A stretch of 64,000 nt of DNA, taken from positions 6,174,001-6,238,000 of the forward strand of contig NZ_CP134605.1 in NCBI RefSeq assembly GCF_031844685.1, read 5' to 3'. Position numbers and translations under genes: made by a program. How positions within the stretch are numbered: the stretch's first letter is position 1; the number at the start of each line of letters is the position of its first letter. The DNA comes from Streptomyces sp. ITFR-21. GTDB lineage: Bacteria > Actinomycetota > Actinomycetes > Streptomycetales > Streptomycetaceae. The notes under the pieces are model-generated. The model had not been told where the DNA came from, searched no databases, and saw only the letters and a program-made list of their open reading frames with translations. This document shows, piece after piece, positions 8,105-17,800 of this stretch.

Positions 8105-9424
8105 CTACGCGCCGGGCAGCTCCCGCAGCAGCTGGGCGGCCGCCTCCATACCGGAGGAGAAGCCGGCCTCGTGGGAGCCGATCTGGTCGTAGTGCAGCTG
8201 CTTGGAGTGGAAGTAGGAGCCGGCCAGCTTCAGCCGGGTGCCCTCGTTGACGGAGTAGATGTCCTTCTGCACGTTGCGCAGGTCCATGTCGATGACCGGG
8301 TGGTGGTAGGTCATCTCCCGGATGATCGACTCCTCCTGCAGCGGGAGCGGGTAGTCCATCGTGACGAAGTAGTCGCGGCGGGCGTTGAGCCGGTGCAGCC
8401 GGTTCATGTAGTACGCCACGTACGGCCGCAGCTCGCCGTCCACCGCGACCTTGCCGTAGTTCCAGTTCTCCCAGCGCTCCCGGTCGGCCGGCATCACCGA
8501 GCGGTCGGTGTGCAGCACGACCGACGCGGGGTTGTACCGCATCCGGCTCAGGATCCGCTGCTGTACCGGGTTGGGGTTGTCGAGCAGCTCACGGGCCTGG
8601 TCGCCGTGCACCGCCAGCACCGCGTAGTCGAAGCGCTCCGGGCCGGACGCGGTGGCCACCACCACGCCGTCGTCCTCCTGCCGGACGCCGGTCACCTTCT
8701 CGCCCAGCCGCAGCTTGGGGCTGATCGCGTCGAGCGCCTTGCGCACGTACGAGATCGAACCGCCGGTCACCGTGCGCCACTCCACCTGCTCGCCGCCCAG
8801 GCCGCCCTCGTCGTGGGCCATGAAGAAGGCGATCACCGTGGTGGCCGGCATCTCCCACACCAGGTGGGCCGGCACCGACCAGACCGCCGTGGACAGCAGG
8901 ATCACGTAGCCGTTGCGGAACTCCTCGCTGTAGCCGCCCCGGTCCAGGTACTCGCCGAGCGGCATGTCGGTGCGCTTGCGCAGGAAGTCGTGCCGGCCCT
9001 CGGCGTGGAAGCGGCGCGCCTCGGCCCGGATCCGCAGGAACTCCGGCGGGAGTCCGGCCGCGCTGGCCTCCTCGTCCGACATCGCCATCTCCCGGGTGCT
9101 GAACTGCAGCCCGCTGTCGACGTCGAAGAAGGTGAAGCCGCCGCTGTGGCGGAGCGTGTCGACCTGCAACTCGTCGAAGAAGCGCGACATGTTGGGGTAG
9201 CTGGGCCGGTTGAACACCACGAACGCGGTGTCGATGCCCAGGACCTCCCCGTCCTCCTCCTCGACGGTGATGGTGTTGGCGTGTCCGCCAACCCGGCCCT
9301 CCTCGTCGAAGAGGGTGATGTCGGCGTGCTGCCGGAGGTGGTAGGCGGCGGACACGCCGGACACGCCGGCGCCGATGATGGCGACGGAGGGCAGCGGACC
9401 GGCGTTGGGGGTCTGAGCGGACAT
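8105..9424 (-). CDS. FAD/NAD-binding oxidoreductase of the amine-oxidase fold (COG2907-like)
   Basis: A 439-residue flavoprotein with an N-terminal Rossmann motif (VAIIGAGVSGVSAAYHL, residues 14-30) and the second dinucleotide motif RVGGHANTI near residue 44. The family covers predicted NAD/FAD proteins related to phytoene desaturases and monoamine oxidases, often found beside lipid-modifying enzymes. It is the last gene of the leftward Pfa-like operon, 72 bp after an acyl-CoA dehydrogenase, so a role in desaturating or oxidising the assembled acyl chain is plausible. Its C-terminal MEAAAQLLRELPG helix is typical of the FAD-binding end of the fold. No membrane segment is visible. The substrate is unknown. 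Confidence 0.82.
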   Translation of the reverse strand: MSAQTPNAGPLPSVAIIGAGVSGVSAAYHLRQHADITLFDEEGRVGGHANTITVEEEDGEVLGIDTAFVVFNRPSYPNMSRFFDELQVDTLRHSGGFTFFDVDSGLQFSTREMAMSDEEASAAGLPPEFLRIRAEARRFHAEGRHDFLRKRTDMPLGEYLDRGGYSEEFRNGYVILLSTAVWSVPAHLVWEMPATTVIAFFMAHDEGGLGGEQVEWRTVTGGSISYVRKALDAISPKLRLGEKVTGVRQEDDGVVVATASGPERFDYAVLAVHGDQARELLDNPNPVQQRILSRMRYNPASVVLHTDRSVMPADRERWENWNYGKVAVDGELRPYVAYYMNRLHRLNARRDYFVTMDYPLPLQEESIIREMTYHHPVIDMDLRNVQKDIYSVNEGTRLKLAGSYFHSKQLHYDQIGSHEAGFSSGMEAAAQLLRELPGA

Positions 9425-9496
9425 GACAGTCCCTTCGGTTCAGAGGTGGTGACGGCGACGGGTGACGGGGGGTACGGGCGGGGGAGGGCCCCGGTC

Positions 9497-11287
9497 TCAG
9501 GTACGGGCCGCGGGCAGGTCCCCCCGTTCCGCCAGGGGCAGCTGCCAGTGGGAGAAGAGCCGGTTGTCGTAGTGGAGCCGGCGCAGGACCCGCATCACCT
9601 CGTCGACCACCGCCTGGTCCGTGACCTGTTCCGTCGGCCGGGTCCAGCGGCGCAGCCGCTCCAGCTGGAGCAGCAGCAGGGCGCCGCTGGGCAGCGGGTC
9701 CTCCATGACGCCGTGCGAGTGCACGAAGGTGTGCAGGCACGCGGCCGTCGCGTGCAGCACGGAGTACTCCTTGGCCAGCTCGAAGAGCTCGGCCGACTGT
9801 GCGTAGGCCCGGCCCAGCCGCTCACGCAGCTGCGAGGTCCTGGCCAGCAGCGGCTCGGCCTGCGCCAGCAGTTCGGCGCCGACGGCGACCGCGCGGGTCA
9901 GCCAGTCGTGCTCCTCCTCCTTGGCCGCCGACGCCAGTTCGCGCAGCTTCGCCAGCGCCTGCGGGGCCGCCAGCACCGCGTCGTCCAGACCGCGGCTGTG
10001 CAGCTCCTGCCGCCACGGCTGGAACATCGGCAGCTCCCGGCCCATACCGAAGAGCACCGGCGCCCGCTCCTCGGCCGCCGCCCGCGGCTCGGGCCGGTCA
10101 CCGGTCGCGGTGGTGAGCAGCCCCTCCAGTTGGGAGGCGAGCGCCTTGAGGTTGACCACGGTGTTGCCGTCGGCGAAGTTCGCCACCGGCAGGTCCCGCA
10201 GCATCTTCTGGTGGATGCCGAAGTGCGGGTGGTCCCGCAGGTAGAACCGCGCCCCCAGCACCACGTTGAGCTGGGAGACGGTGCGCTCCAGCAGCGTCGG
10301 CACGAAGTACTTGACCGCCGAGGACCAGGTGCCGGACTGCTCGGGCACCACCTGGAGGCTGCGGACCGCGCCCAGGCACATCGCGTCGGCCACCATCAGG
10401 TCCGCGAAGCACTCGGTGATCTGGCGGCGGGAGTACGGGATGTCGCTGACCGTCTTGTCGAAGACCGTCCGGTGCTCGGTGAAGTCGAGGGTGACCCGCA
10501 GCGCGGTGTCGGTGGCCGACAGCGCGATGGCGTTGATCAGCGCCCGAGCCACCTGCGAGCTCTTCAGCGCGATCTCCAGGCCCTGACCCTCGTGGCCCAG
10601 CCGGGCCGACTCCGGCACGAAGACCCGCTCCAGCCGGAAGCCGCTCATGTCCAGCGCGCGCAGCCCGTGCAGCCGCTCCCGCGGGAGCTCGTCCACCGTG
10701 CCCGCCGGCACGCTCCGCTTGTCCAGTACGAACACCGAGTAACCCGCGGGACCGCCCTTGGGGTTGGTCCTGGCCAGTACGGTCAGCCCGTCGGCGACCC
10801 GGCCGTTGCCGATCAGCCACTTCTCGCCGCTGAGCAGGTAGCCGCCGTCGGCCGGTTCCGCGACGGTCTCGTTGTTGAGCAGGTCGCTGCCGTGCATGCG
10901 CTCGGACAGGCCCCAGGCGTAGCGGGTGCCCAGCCGGATCGCGTCCACCATGACCTGCCGCTGGGCGTCGCTGCCGGCGATCCAGGCCGGCATGAAGCTG
11001 AGGTTGGTGATGATCAGCGCGGTGGCGGTGGTCGGGTCGCGCCGCGCGATCAGCCGCAGCAGGTTGAAGCCCACCTCCACGTCACCGGCCCTGCCGCCCT
11101 GGGCGCGCGGCACGGCGTACTCGTGCACACCCCAGCGCTGGAGCAGGTTGATGAAGGGGTACGGATACTCCTCGCGCTCGTCGAAGTCCAGGACCCGAGC
11201 GAACGACATCGGGACGGACGGGTCGTGCGGGTCGCCCAAGTGGCGTTCGAGCCGGTCGGCCAGCTCGGTCAGATCGGTTTTCGGCAC
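9497..11287 (-). CDS. Acyl-CoA dehydrogenase homologue A
   Basis: A 596-residue flavoenzyme. The N-terminal helical domain is followed by the beta domain with WGLSERMHGSDLLNNET and GYLLSGEKWLIGNGRVAD (about residues 125-175), which bind FAD and the acyl thioester in this family. The C-terminal helical domain carries ALRVTLDFTEHRTVFDKTVSDIPYSR-type sequence, then an extra tail of about 200 residues longer than classical medium-chain enzymes. These proteins introduce an alpha-beta double bond into acyl thioesters, and some act on ACP-bound chains. It shares operon and size with the next gene. The start ATG lies 31 bp after the upstream stop. Whether it works on CoA- or ACP-bound substrate cannot be told. 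Confidence 0.88.
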   Translation of the reverse strand: MPKTDLTELADRLERHLGDPHDPSVPMSFARVLDFDEREEYPYPFINLLQRWGVHEYAVPRAQGGRAGDVEVGFNLLRLIARRDPTTATALIITNLSFMPAWIAGSDAQRQVMVDAIRLGTRYAWGLSERMHGSDLLNNETVAEPADGGYLLSGEKWLIGNGRVADGLTVLARTNPKGGPAGYSVFVLDKRSVPAGTVDELPRERLHGLRALDMSGFRLERVFVPESARLGHEGQGLEIALKSSQVARALINAIALSATDTALRVTLDFTEHRTVFDKTVSDIPYSRRQITECFADLMVADAMCLGAVRSLQVVPEQSGTWSSAVKYFVPTLLERTVSQLNVVLGARFYLRDHPHFGIHQKMLRDLPVANFADGNTVVNLKALASQLEGLLTTATGDRPEPRAAAEERAPVLFGMGRELPMFQPWRQELHSRGLDDAVLAAPQALAKLRELASAAKEEEHDWLTRAVAVGAELLAQAEPLLARTSQLRERLGRAYAQSAELFELAKEYSVLHATAACLHTFVHSHGVMEDPLPSGALLLLQLERLRRWTRPTEQVTDQAVVDEVMRVLRRLHYDNRLFSHWQLPLAERGDLPAART

Positions 11288-11318
11288 GGCTCCTCCTCCT
11301 GTTGCGGTGTCGGGTGGC

Positions 11319-13109
11319 TCATCGGCCGTCGGCGGGCAGCGGTGTACCCGGGCTTCCGGCCAGCCGGACCGGCAGGGCGGAGAACAGCTGGTGTGCGGCG
11401 TGCAGATTGGCCGTGACGTCCAGCGCCGGGTACAGCGCCCCGGCCTCGCGCCGGGGGTCGATGCCCTCGGCCCGGCACAGCAGATAGGCCAGGCACGCGC
11501 CCAGCCAGCCGGTGGAGCCGGGCTTGTCCCCGTACAGCGGCGTGTCCGGGTTGGCCCACCACAGCAGCAGGCAGCAGCCGGCGGCGTGCAGCCAGGCGAA
11601 CCGCTCGGCCAGGTCGGCCGGTTCGGGCCGGCCCGCCGCGGGCTGCCCGCCGGCGCCGACCGCCTCTTCGGCCAGCTCGGTCAGCGCCGCGGCCAGCCGG
11701 GAGGCCCACGAGGCCGCCTCCGCGGCGCCGGGCCGTTCGCCGGTGCCGGCGGCCAGTTCGGCGGCCACGGCCAGCGCGCCGGTGGTCGCCAGGTCGCGGC
11801 CGCGGGCGTTGAGGTCCAGCCGGGACGGCTCGTACGGGGGCAGCTCGGCGTCCAGGGCGAACACCGTCCGCAGCGCGGCAAAGTCCGCGGCGGCGGGGCC
11901 GGAGCCGGCCGCGCCGGGGGCGGTCAGCGCCTTGGCCAGCGCCGGGAGCTGCCCGGCGAAGGAGCGCAGGTTGGCCAGCGCGCTGGTGTCCACCACCCGG
12001 ACCAGCTCGGCGTCCCGGCGCACCTTCTGGAACATGCCCGCGCCCGGACCCTCGCCGCGCAGCACCGACCGGGTGGCCAGCACCCCGCCCAGCCGCCCGA
12101 TCAGGTCCTCGGTGGCCTCGGCCACCACGTGCTTGGCGGCGCAGCCCCACACGCTGTAGGTCTCCGGCGCCACGTGCAGCCCGCGGGCGGCGACCAGGGC
12201 CACGGCGTCGGCGGCCAGCAGCGCCGCCGAGGCCAGGGCCACCTCCCGGCGCGGGTAGGACGCCTGGAGCAGCGGGGTGCGGCCGACCGCGCGGCCGGCC
12301 GCGAAGTCCAGGGTGACCCGCAGCGCGGTGTCCGCGCAGCCGAGACTGCCGGCCGTGCTCATCACCCGGACGATCTGCTGCGCCCGTACCGCCGCCTCCA
12401 GCGCCTGCCCGGTGTGCCCGACCAGGGCGTCGGCCGGCACCGGGAACCCCGCGAAGTCCAGGTGGGCGAAGTCGATGCCGCGCATTCCGGTGGTCCGCAC
12501 CGGTGCCCCGCGGTCCAGACCGGAGCCCTCGGCGCCGTCCCGGTCCGGCAGGTCGAGCAGCACCGCGGAGAAGGCGGCGGGACCGCGCTCACCGGTCCTG
12601 GCCGCGACATAGGCCAGTTCGCAGCGCTGCCCGAGCCCGACCATCCACTTGCGGCCGGTCAGCGACCAGCCCCCGCCGTCCGCCGCCGGGGTCAGCCGGG
12701 CGGTGTTGGCGAGCAGGTCGCTGCCGTGGTCGGCCTCCGACAGCGCGAAGCCGATCGAGCCGCCGCGCCGCAGCACCGCCGCCGCCTTCTGCTGCTGCTC
12801 GGCCGAGCCGTGCAGCAGCAGACAGGTCAGCGCGGTGATGCTGAACATCGTGGCCGGCATGACGTTGAGGTCGCGCCGGGCCGCGGTGCGCACCAGCGTC
12901 AGACTGTCCGCGAAACCGGTGAACCCGCCACCCAGCTCCTCGGGCAGGTAGTTGAGGTGGAAGCCGGTCTCCCGCAGGGTCGCGGCCAGCTCGGTGGGGA
13001 ACACGTCGTGCTCGTCGCGGGCGACGGCCGCGGCGAAACCCGCCGGGCCGTCGCCGGCGGTGCTGCCCAGCAGCCGCTCCAGCTCCTCGGCCGCGGCGAC
13101 CCCGTTCAC
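11319..13109 (-). CDS. Acyl-CoA dehydrogenase homologue B
   Basis: A 596-residue paralogue of the downstream protein with exactly the same length. It has SEADHGSDLLANTARLTPA and WSLTGRKWMVGLGQR in the flavin-binding beta domain and ALRVTLDFAAGRAVGRTPLLQASYPRREV in the C-terminal domain (quoted in pieces: ALRVTLDFAAGRAVGR, LLQASYPRREV). The GTG start at 13109 overlaps the TGA of pfaD (GTGA), so the two are translationally coupled; codons further upstream in this frame do not resemble protein. Its sequence is Ala/Pro-richer than homologue A. The likely role is oxidation of acyl intermediates from the Pfa-like synthase. The pair may form a heterodimer, as some actinobacterial FadE pairs do. Confidence 0.87.
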   Translation of the reverse strand: MNGVAAAEELERLLGSTAGDGPAGFAAAVARDEHDVFPTELAATLRETGFHLNYLPEELGGGFTGFADSLTLVRTAARRDLNVMPATMFSITALTCLLLHGSAEQQQKAAAVLRRGGSIGFALSEADHGSDLLANTARLTPAADGGGWSLTGRKWMVGLGQRCELAYVAARTGERGPAAFSAVLLDLPDRDGAEGSGLDRGAPVRTTGMRGIDFAHLDFAGFPVPADALVGHTGQALEAAVRAQQIVRVMSTAGSLGCADTALRVTLDFAAGRAVGRTPLLQASYPRREVALASAALLAADAVALVAARGLHVAPETYSVWGCAAKHVVAEATEDLIGRLGGVLATRSVLRGEGPGAGMFQKVRRDAELVRVVDTSALANLRSFAGQLPALAKALTAPGAAGSGPAAADFAALRTVFALDAELPPYEPSRLDLNARGRDLATTGALAVAAELAAGTGERPGAAEAASWASRLAAALTELAEEAVGAGGQPAAGRPEPADLAERFAWLHAAGCCLLLWWANPDTPLYGDKPGSTGWLGACLAYLLCRAEGIDPRREAGALYPALDVTANLHAAHQLFSALPVRLAGSPGTPLPADGR

Positions 13110-14749
13110 AGCGTCACCTCGGAGGAGCCGACCGTGGCCGCCGGCTCCAGGGGGGCCGGCCGGTAGTCCGACGCGGTGGCCGGGATGTGCACCCCGGCGG
13201 TGGCCAGCTGCGCCACCCGGGTGTGGAAGGCGGCCCCGGCCATCAGGTGATGGGCCACGTCCGCCACCCGGCGGTTGCCGGGCGCCTTCAGGTAGCTGGC
13301 CGTCACCCAGTCGTTGAAGCTGCCCATCGCCGGGCCGCACCAGATCTGGTAGTCGCCGGTGCGGTCGGCCGCGCCGGTCGCCGCCCAGCGCGAGGCCAGG
13401 CCCAGGTACGAGCGGAAGACCAGCGCCATCCGCCGCTTGGGGTTCTCCGCCGCACGGACCAGCTGCTCCGGGTCACGCCGTTCGAAGTACTCCACGCAGT
13501 CCTGCCAGACCTCCTCCAGCGGCTTGCGGAAGATCCGGGCCTCCAGCTGCTGCCGTTCGGCGGCCGGGATCGCGTCGAGGCCGGGGTACCGCTGGTACAG
13601 CTCGTACAGCCGCTTGGCCCGCATCGCGAACAGGGTGCCCTTCTTGAGCACCTGGAGTTCCACGCCCATCTCGAACATGTCCGCGGCCGGCGCCATCTCG
13701 CAGTCCGCGATACCGGCCTCGGCGAGCATCGCCTTGGCCTCCTTGGACGTGCCCGACTCCACGCAGGACTGGTTGACCGACCCGGTCACCACGTACGCGG
13801 CGCCCATCGCGAAGGCGGCGGACACCGCCAGCGGCGTACCGAGGCCGCCGGCCGCGCCGACCCGGATCGTGTTCGGGTAGCGGTGCTCGTTCTGCACCAG
13901 GTCGCGCAGCCGCAGCACGCTCGGCAGCAGCGCCGGCAGCGGGCGCCGGTCGGTGTGGCCGCCGGAGTCGGCCTCCACGGTGATGTCGTCGGCCATCGGC
14001 AGGTACTTGGCCAGGTCCGCCTGCTCGGGGGTGATGAGCCCCTGGGCGAGCAGCGAGCTGACCAGGGTGGCCGGCGCGGGCCGCATGAAGCGCTCGGCGG
14101 TCTCGGTCCTGGACACCTTCGCGATGACCCGGTTGCCGGCCACCGGGCGGCCCGCGGCGTCCCGGGTCAGGCCGCTCAGCCGGTAGCGCACCACGTGCGG
14201 CGTGAGGTCCATGAAGGCGGACGCCTCCACGCAGCGCACCTGGTAGCGCAGGAAGAGGTTGACGGCCTCGCGCTCCAGCCGCTCCTCGCTCGGGCTGTGG
14301 ATCAGGTTGACGGCGTACGGCAGGCCGGGGATCTCGGCGGCGAACCGCCGGAGCGCCTCCTCGATGGACTCCGGCAGCTGGCCGCCGGCGCCGTACGACG
14401 CCAGGAAGCCGGCTCGGGCCAGCGAGATCACCATGTCGGCGGAGGCGATGCCGCCGGCCATGGCGCCGGCCAGGTAGGCGTGCCGCACACCGTGCGCGGC
14501 GCGGAAGGCGGGGGAGCCGAGGCGGTCGGGCGGCAGCGCCGGCACGGCGGCCAGCAGCGGCAGCCCGGGGGAGGCGGACGGGCTGCCGGTGACCGACACC
14601 CGGCCGCCGCTGACCGCGGCGATGCCCTCAGGGGTGCGGACGACGAAGCAGGGCTGCCGCAGGTCGGCCAGCGCCTGGTAGATGCCGGCCGGGGTGGCTT
14701 CCGGGTAGTGCTCTCCCCGCCACTGGAGCGGGGTGGTTGCGGTGTTCAT
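13106..14749 (-). CDS. pfaD: PfaD-like trans enoyl reductase of a PUFA synthase
   Basis: A 547-residue FMN-dependent enoyl reductase acting in trans on ACP-bound intermediates. The TIM-barrel segments GAMAGGIASADMVISLARAGFLASYGAGG, LPYAVNLIHSPSE and VNLFLRYQVRCVEASAFMDLT-like pieces (e.g. RYQVRCVEASAFM) are diagnostic for PfaD, as is GAAYVVTGSVNQSCVESGTS in the phosphate-binding half. In marine Pfa systems PfaD decides which double bonds are reduced. The gene lies 54 bp after the KS-CLF-AT-DH gene and overlaps the next acyl-CoA dehydrogenase by four bases. Length matches the family. Confidence 0.95.
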   Translation of the reverse strand: MNTATTPLQWRGEHYPEATPAGIYQALADLRQPCFVVRTPEGIAAVSGGRVSVTGSPSASPGLPLLAAVPALPPDRLGSPAFRAAHGVRHAYLAGAMAGGIASADMVISLARAGFLASYGAGGQLPESIEEALRRFAAEIPGLPYAVNLIHSPSEERLEREAVNLFLRYQVRCVEASAFMDLTPHVVRYRLSGLTRDAAGRPVAGNRVIAKVSRTETAERFMRPAPATLVSSLLAQGLITPEQADLAKYLPMADDITVEADSGGHTDRRPLPALLPSVLRLRDLVQNEHRYPNTIRVGAAGGLGTPLAVSAAFAMGAAYVVTGSVNQSCVESGTSKEAKAMLAEAGIADCEMAPAADMFEMGVELQVLKKGTLFAMRAKRLYELYQRYPGLDAIPAAERQQLEARIFRKPLEEVWQDCVEYFERRDPEQLVRAAENPKRRMALVFRSYLGLASRWAATGAADRTGDYQIWCGPAMGSFNDWVTASYLKAPGNRRVADVAHHLMAGAAFHTRVAQLATAGVHIPATASDYRPAPLEPAATVGSSEVTL

Positions 14750-14803
14750 GCTGTTGACGTCTCCTAGGGCGTCGCGGGAGCTGACGGTCGGTACACCGGA
14801 AGG

Positions 14804-17800
14804 TCACGGGGCAGGGCGGACCTCGATCGCCACGTCGGTGAGTTCGTAGATCCGCAGGCCCGGCTTCGCCAGGAAGGCGTCCGCGACCAGGACCAGCCGT
14901 CCTTCGGTGCGGCGCACGTCCTTGACGTGCACGTCGAACCGGAGTTCGCCGTCGCCGCGCAGGATCTGGCCGCGGTACTTCCAGCCCATCCGCACGTCGG
15001 TGGCCAGGGCGAAGCGGGGCCGCTCGATGCCCTCGGCCAGGTTCTGGTCCAGGACGAACAGCCGCATGGCCTGGAGGATGGCCTCCACACCGAGCGAGCC
15101 GGGCATCACCGGGTCGCGGTGGAAGTGGCAGTCGAAGTACCACTCGTCGTCGCGGACCTCGCGGTAGCCGTGCAGGTAGCCGGCGCCGTGCAGGCCGCCG
15201 TCGGCCACCAGGTCCACCCAGTCGACCAGGTCGAAGTGGTCGCCGGGCAGCCGCAGCAGCCCGCCGGCCGGGTCGGTGAACGCCGCGGCGCCCGCGCCCA
15301 GTTCGATCCGCCGCACCCGGGAGGGGTCGGGCTTCTCGCTCTCCAGCCAGGACGGCACGTAGGTGCCGTTGTCCAGGCCGACCTGGTTGGCCAGCGCCGC
15401 GTCGCTGAAGTAGCCGAACAGCGACTCGCCGACGTAGAACACCTCGCCGTCGGCCGACAGCTCGTAGGAGAACCGCTGCAGGACCGCGCCGGACACCGCG
15501 CTGGTCATCAGCAGTTTGGAGTGGTGGCGGATGGTCTTGTCCCGCAGGTCCACGTCCTTGACGACGGTGGCGTGCCCGTCGAGGTTGCGGATGCGGTACT
15601 CGGTGGTGGGCTGCGCCAGCGTGGCGCCCAGGTAGTAGCCGAGCAGGATGGCGGCCTGCAGCGAGGTCTCCATCAGCACGGCGTTCGGCAGGTGCGGGTA
15701 CGGCGTCTGCCGGTAGTACCAGGCGTCGGCCGGCGAGTCGTACTCGGTGACCATCTCCGACCCGGGCGACAGGTCGCCGCGGGTGCCGGACAGGCTCATG
15801 ATCCGGTCCACGAACTGGAAGTCGCCGTTGGGGATGTACGGGGCGCGCACGTTGCGGTAGATGTCGAACTCCGGGCCCATCGCGGTGCCCAGGTCGCCCT
15901 TGGCGGCGTGCGCCAGGTGCAGTTCGTTGATCATCGCCGGCTCGCCCAGCCGGTTGCGCCGGCCGAGGAAGACCGGTATCCCGCCGACACCCGGGCGGTA
16001 CGGCGCGCCCTCCCGCTCACGGATCTGGATGCCGAAGTTCCGCATCCGGATGACCGCCTTGATGCCCAGGTACACCAGCACGTCCGCGACCACCGACGGG
16101 CGCGGCAGCATCGTCAGCTCCATCACCTCGATCTCGTAGCGGATCGAGGAGTGCTCGGGGGTGATCTGCCCGCGGACCTGCACCTCGGTCTGCAGACCGA
16201 TGATGGTCTGGAACCGCGCGTCCGGCAGCACCAGGTGCATGCCCTGGTGCAGCAGGTACGTCTGGAGCGCCTGCACGGCGCCCTCGGCGACCATGGAGCC
16301 GGCCAGGACCGGGTCGTCGGAGAAGTGGCACTCGAAGTACCACGCCTGCGGGTCGAGGTTCTTGACCGCGGTGATCAGGCCGATGCCGCGCGGGCCGCCG
16401 GTGCGGTCCACGTCGACCTCGTCGATCATCCGCAGCTTCGCGTCCGGCATCCGCAGGGCCGAGTTCATGCCCGGGTCCTGGGCGTGCTCCGGGCCGAACA
16501 CCTCGGCCACCCGGCCCTGGGCCAGCAGCTCCAGGTCCTCGGCGGTCAGGTGGTTGCGGTCGGTGCGGGCCAGCGGCTTGAACCAGGTGCGGGTCAGTTT
16601 CGCGCGCTGCGCCTTCTCCCGCTCGCTCTCCACCACGCCCAGCGGCGTGGCCAGTTCCTCGGCGTTGAAGAACCCGGCGCAGGCGTCCTTGAGCTCCAGG
16701 ATCAGCTCGCCGTCGGCGTAGCAGAGGTAGCTGAAGAAGAACAGCGTGACCTCGCCCTGCCGGACGAAGCGGTTGATCGAGATGTCGTAGCGCAGCGTCT
16801 GACCGGTCTTCGGCAGGTCGCCGTGGAAGACCAGGGTGCTGTCCAGCAGGCGGTACATCCGCTTGCCCTGGTTGCGGAAGTCGATGCCCAGGTAGCTGAT
16901 CAGCAGCAGGTCGCACTGCCCGGCCTCGATCGCCACGGCCGGCGGCACCCCGCCGTCCACCGCGTACCAGGCGTCCTCGGGGACGTCGTACTCGGTACGG
17001 ATGAAGGACGGCCGGTAGTTGCCGGTCTCGGCGTCCAGCGCGGTGACGCGGGTGACGAAGTGGTACGGCGGCGCGGGCAGCCGGACCCGCTTGGCGTAGC
17101 CGTCGATCTCGGCGAACTCCGGGCCGAAGACGGCCGCGAGGCTGCCGGTGGCGAACTCCAGCAGGTCCTGCTGGTCCCACAGCACACCGTCCGGCTTGGC
17201 CCGTCCGACGATCTGCCCGGTGATCGGCTCGGCGGGGGGCGCGGCAGTAGGCGCGGCAGAAGGCGCGACGGGAGAGGCGATCGGAGGTGCGGCGGGCGGG
17301 GCGGGCGGCGCGGCCGGCGGCAGCGCCGCGACGGGTGGCGGCGGCTGGATCGCGGGGACGGCCGGTACCGGCGCTGCCGGCAGCGGGGCCGCCGGTACGG
17401 GCGCGGCGGGCGTGGGCGCGGCCGGCGCGGCGGCCGGGCCGAGCAGCGAACGCACCGCGGACAGCGCGCTGTCCTGGAGGACCTGCTGGGTCTCCATCAC
17501 CACCAGATGGGTGTCGATCATCTGCCGCCGCATGTCGCGGACCAGGTCGGCGACGGCCGACGGCACCTCGCCCGGCGCGGCCGGCGTGGGCACGGCCGGC
17601 GTGGGCGCGGCCGGCGGCCGGGCGGCGGCCGGGTTCACCGCGGGACCGGCGAGCGGGGCGGCGGGAGCCGGTACGGGGGCGGGCGCCGCCGCGGGCGACC
17701 CGGCGGCGGGCGCCGCGGGGAGCGGTGCCGGCGCGACGGGCTCGTGCACCGCCCACGGCAGGAAGGAGACCGGCTCACCGTCGAAGACGATGGCCTCGGG

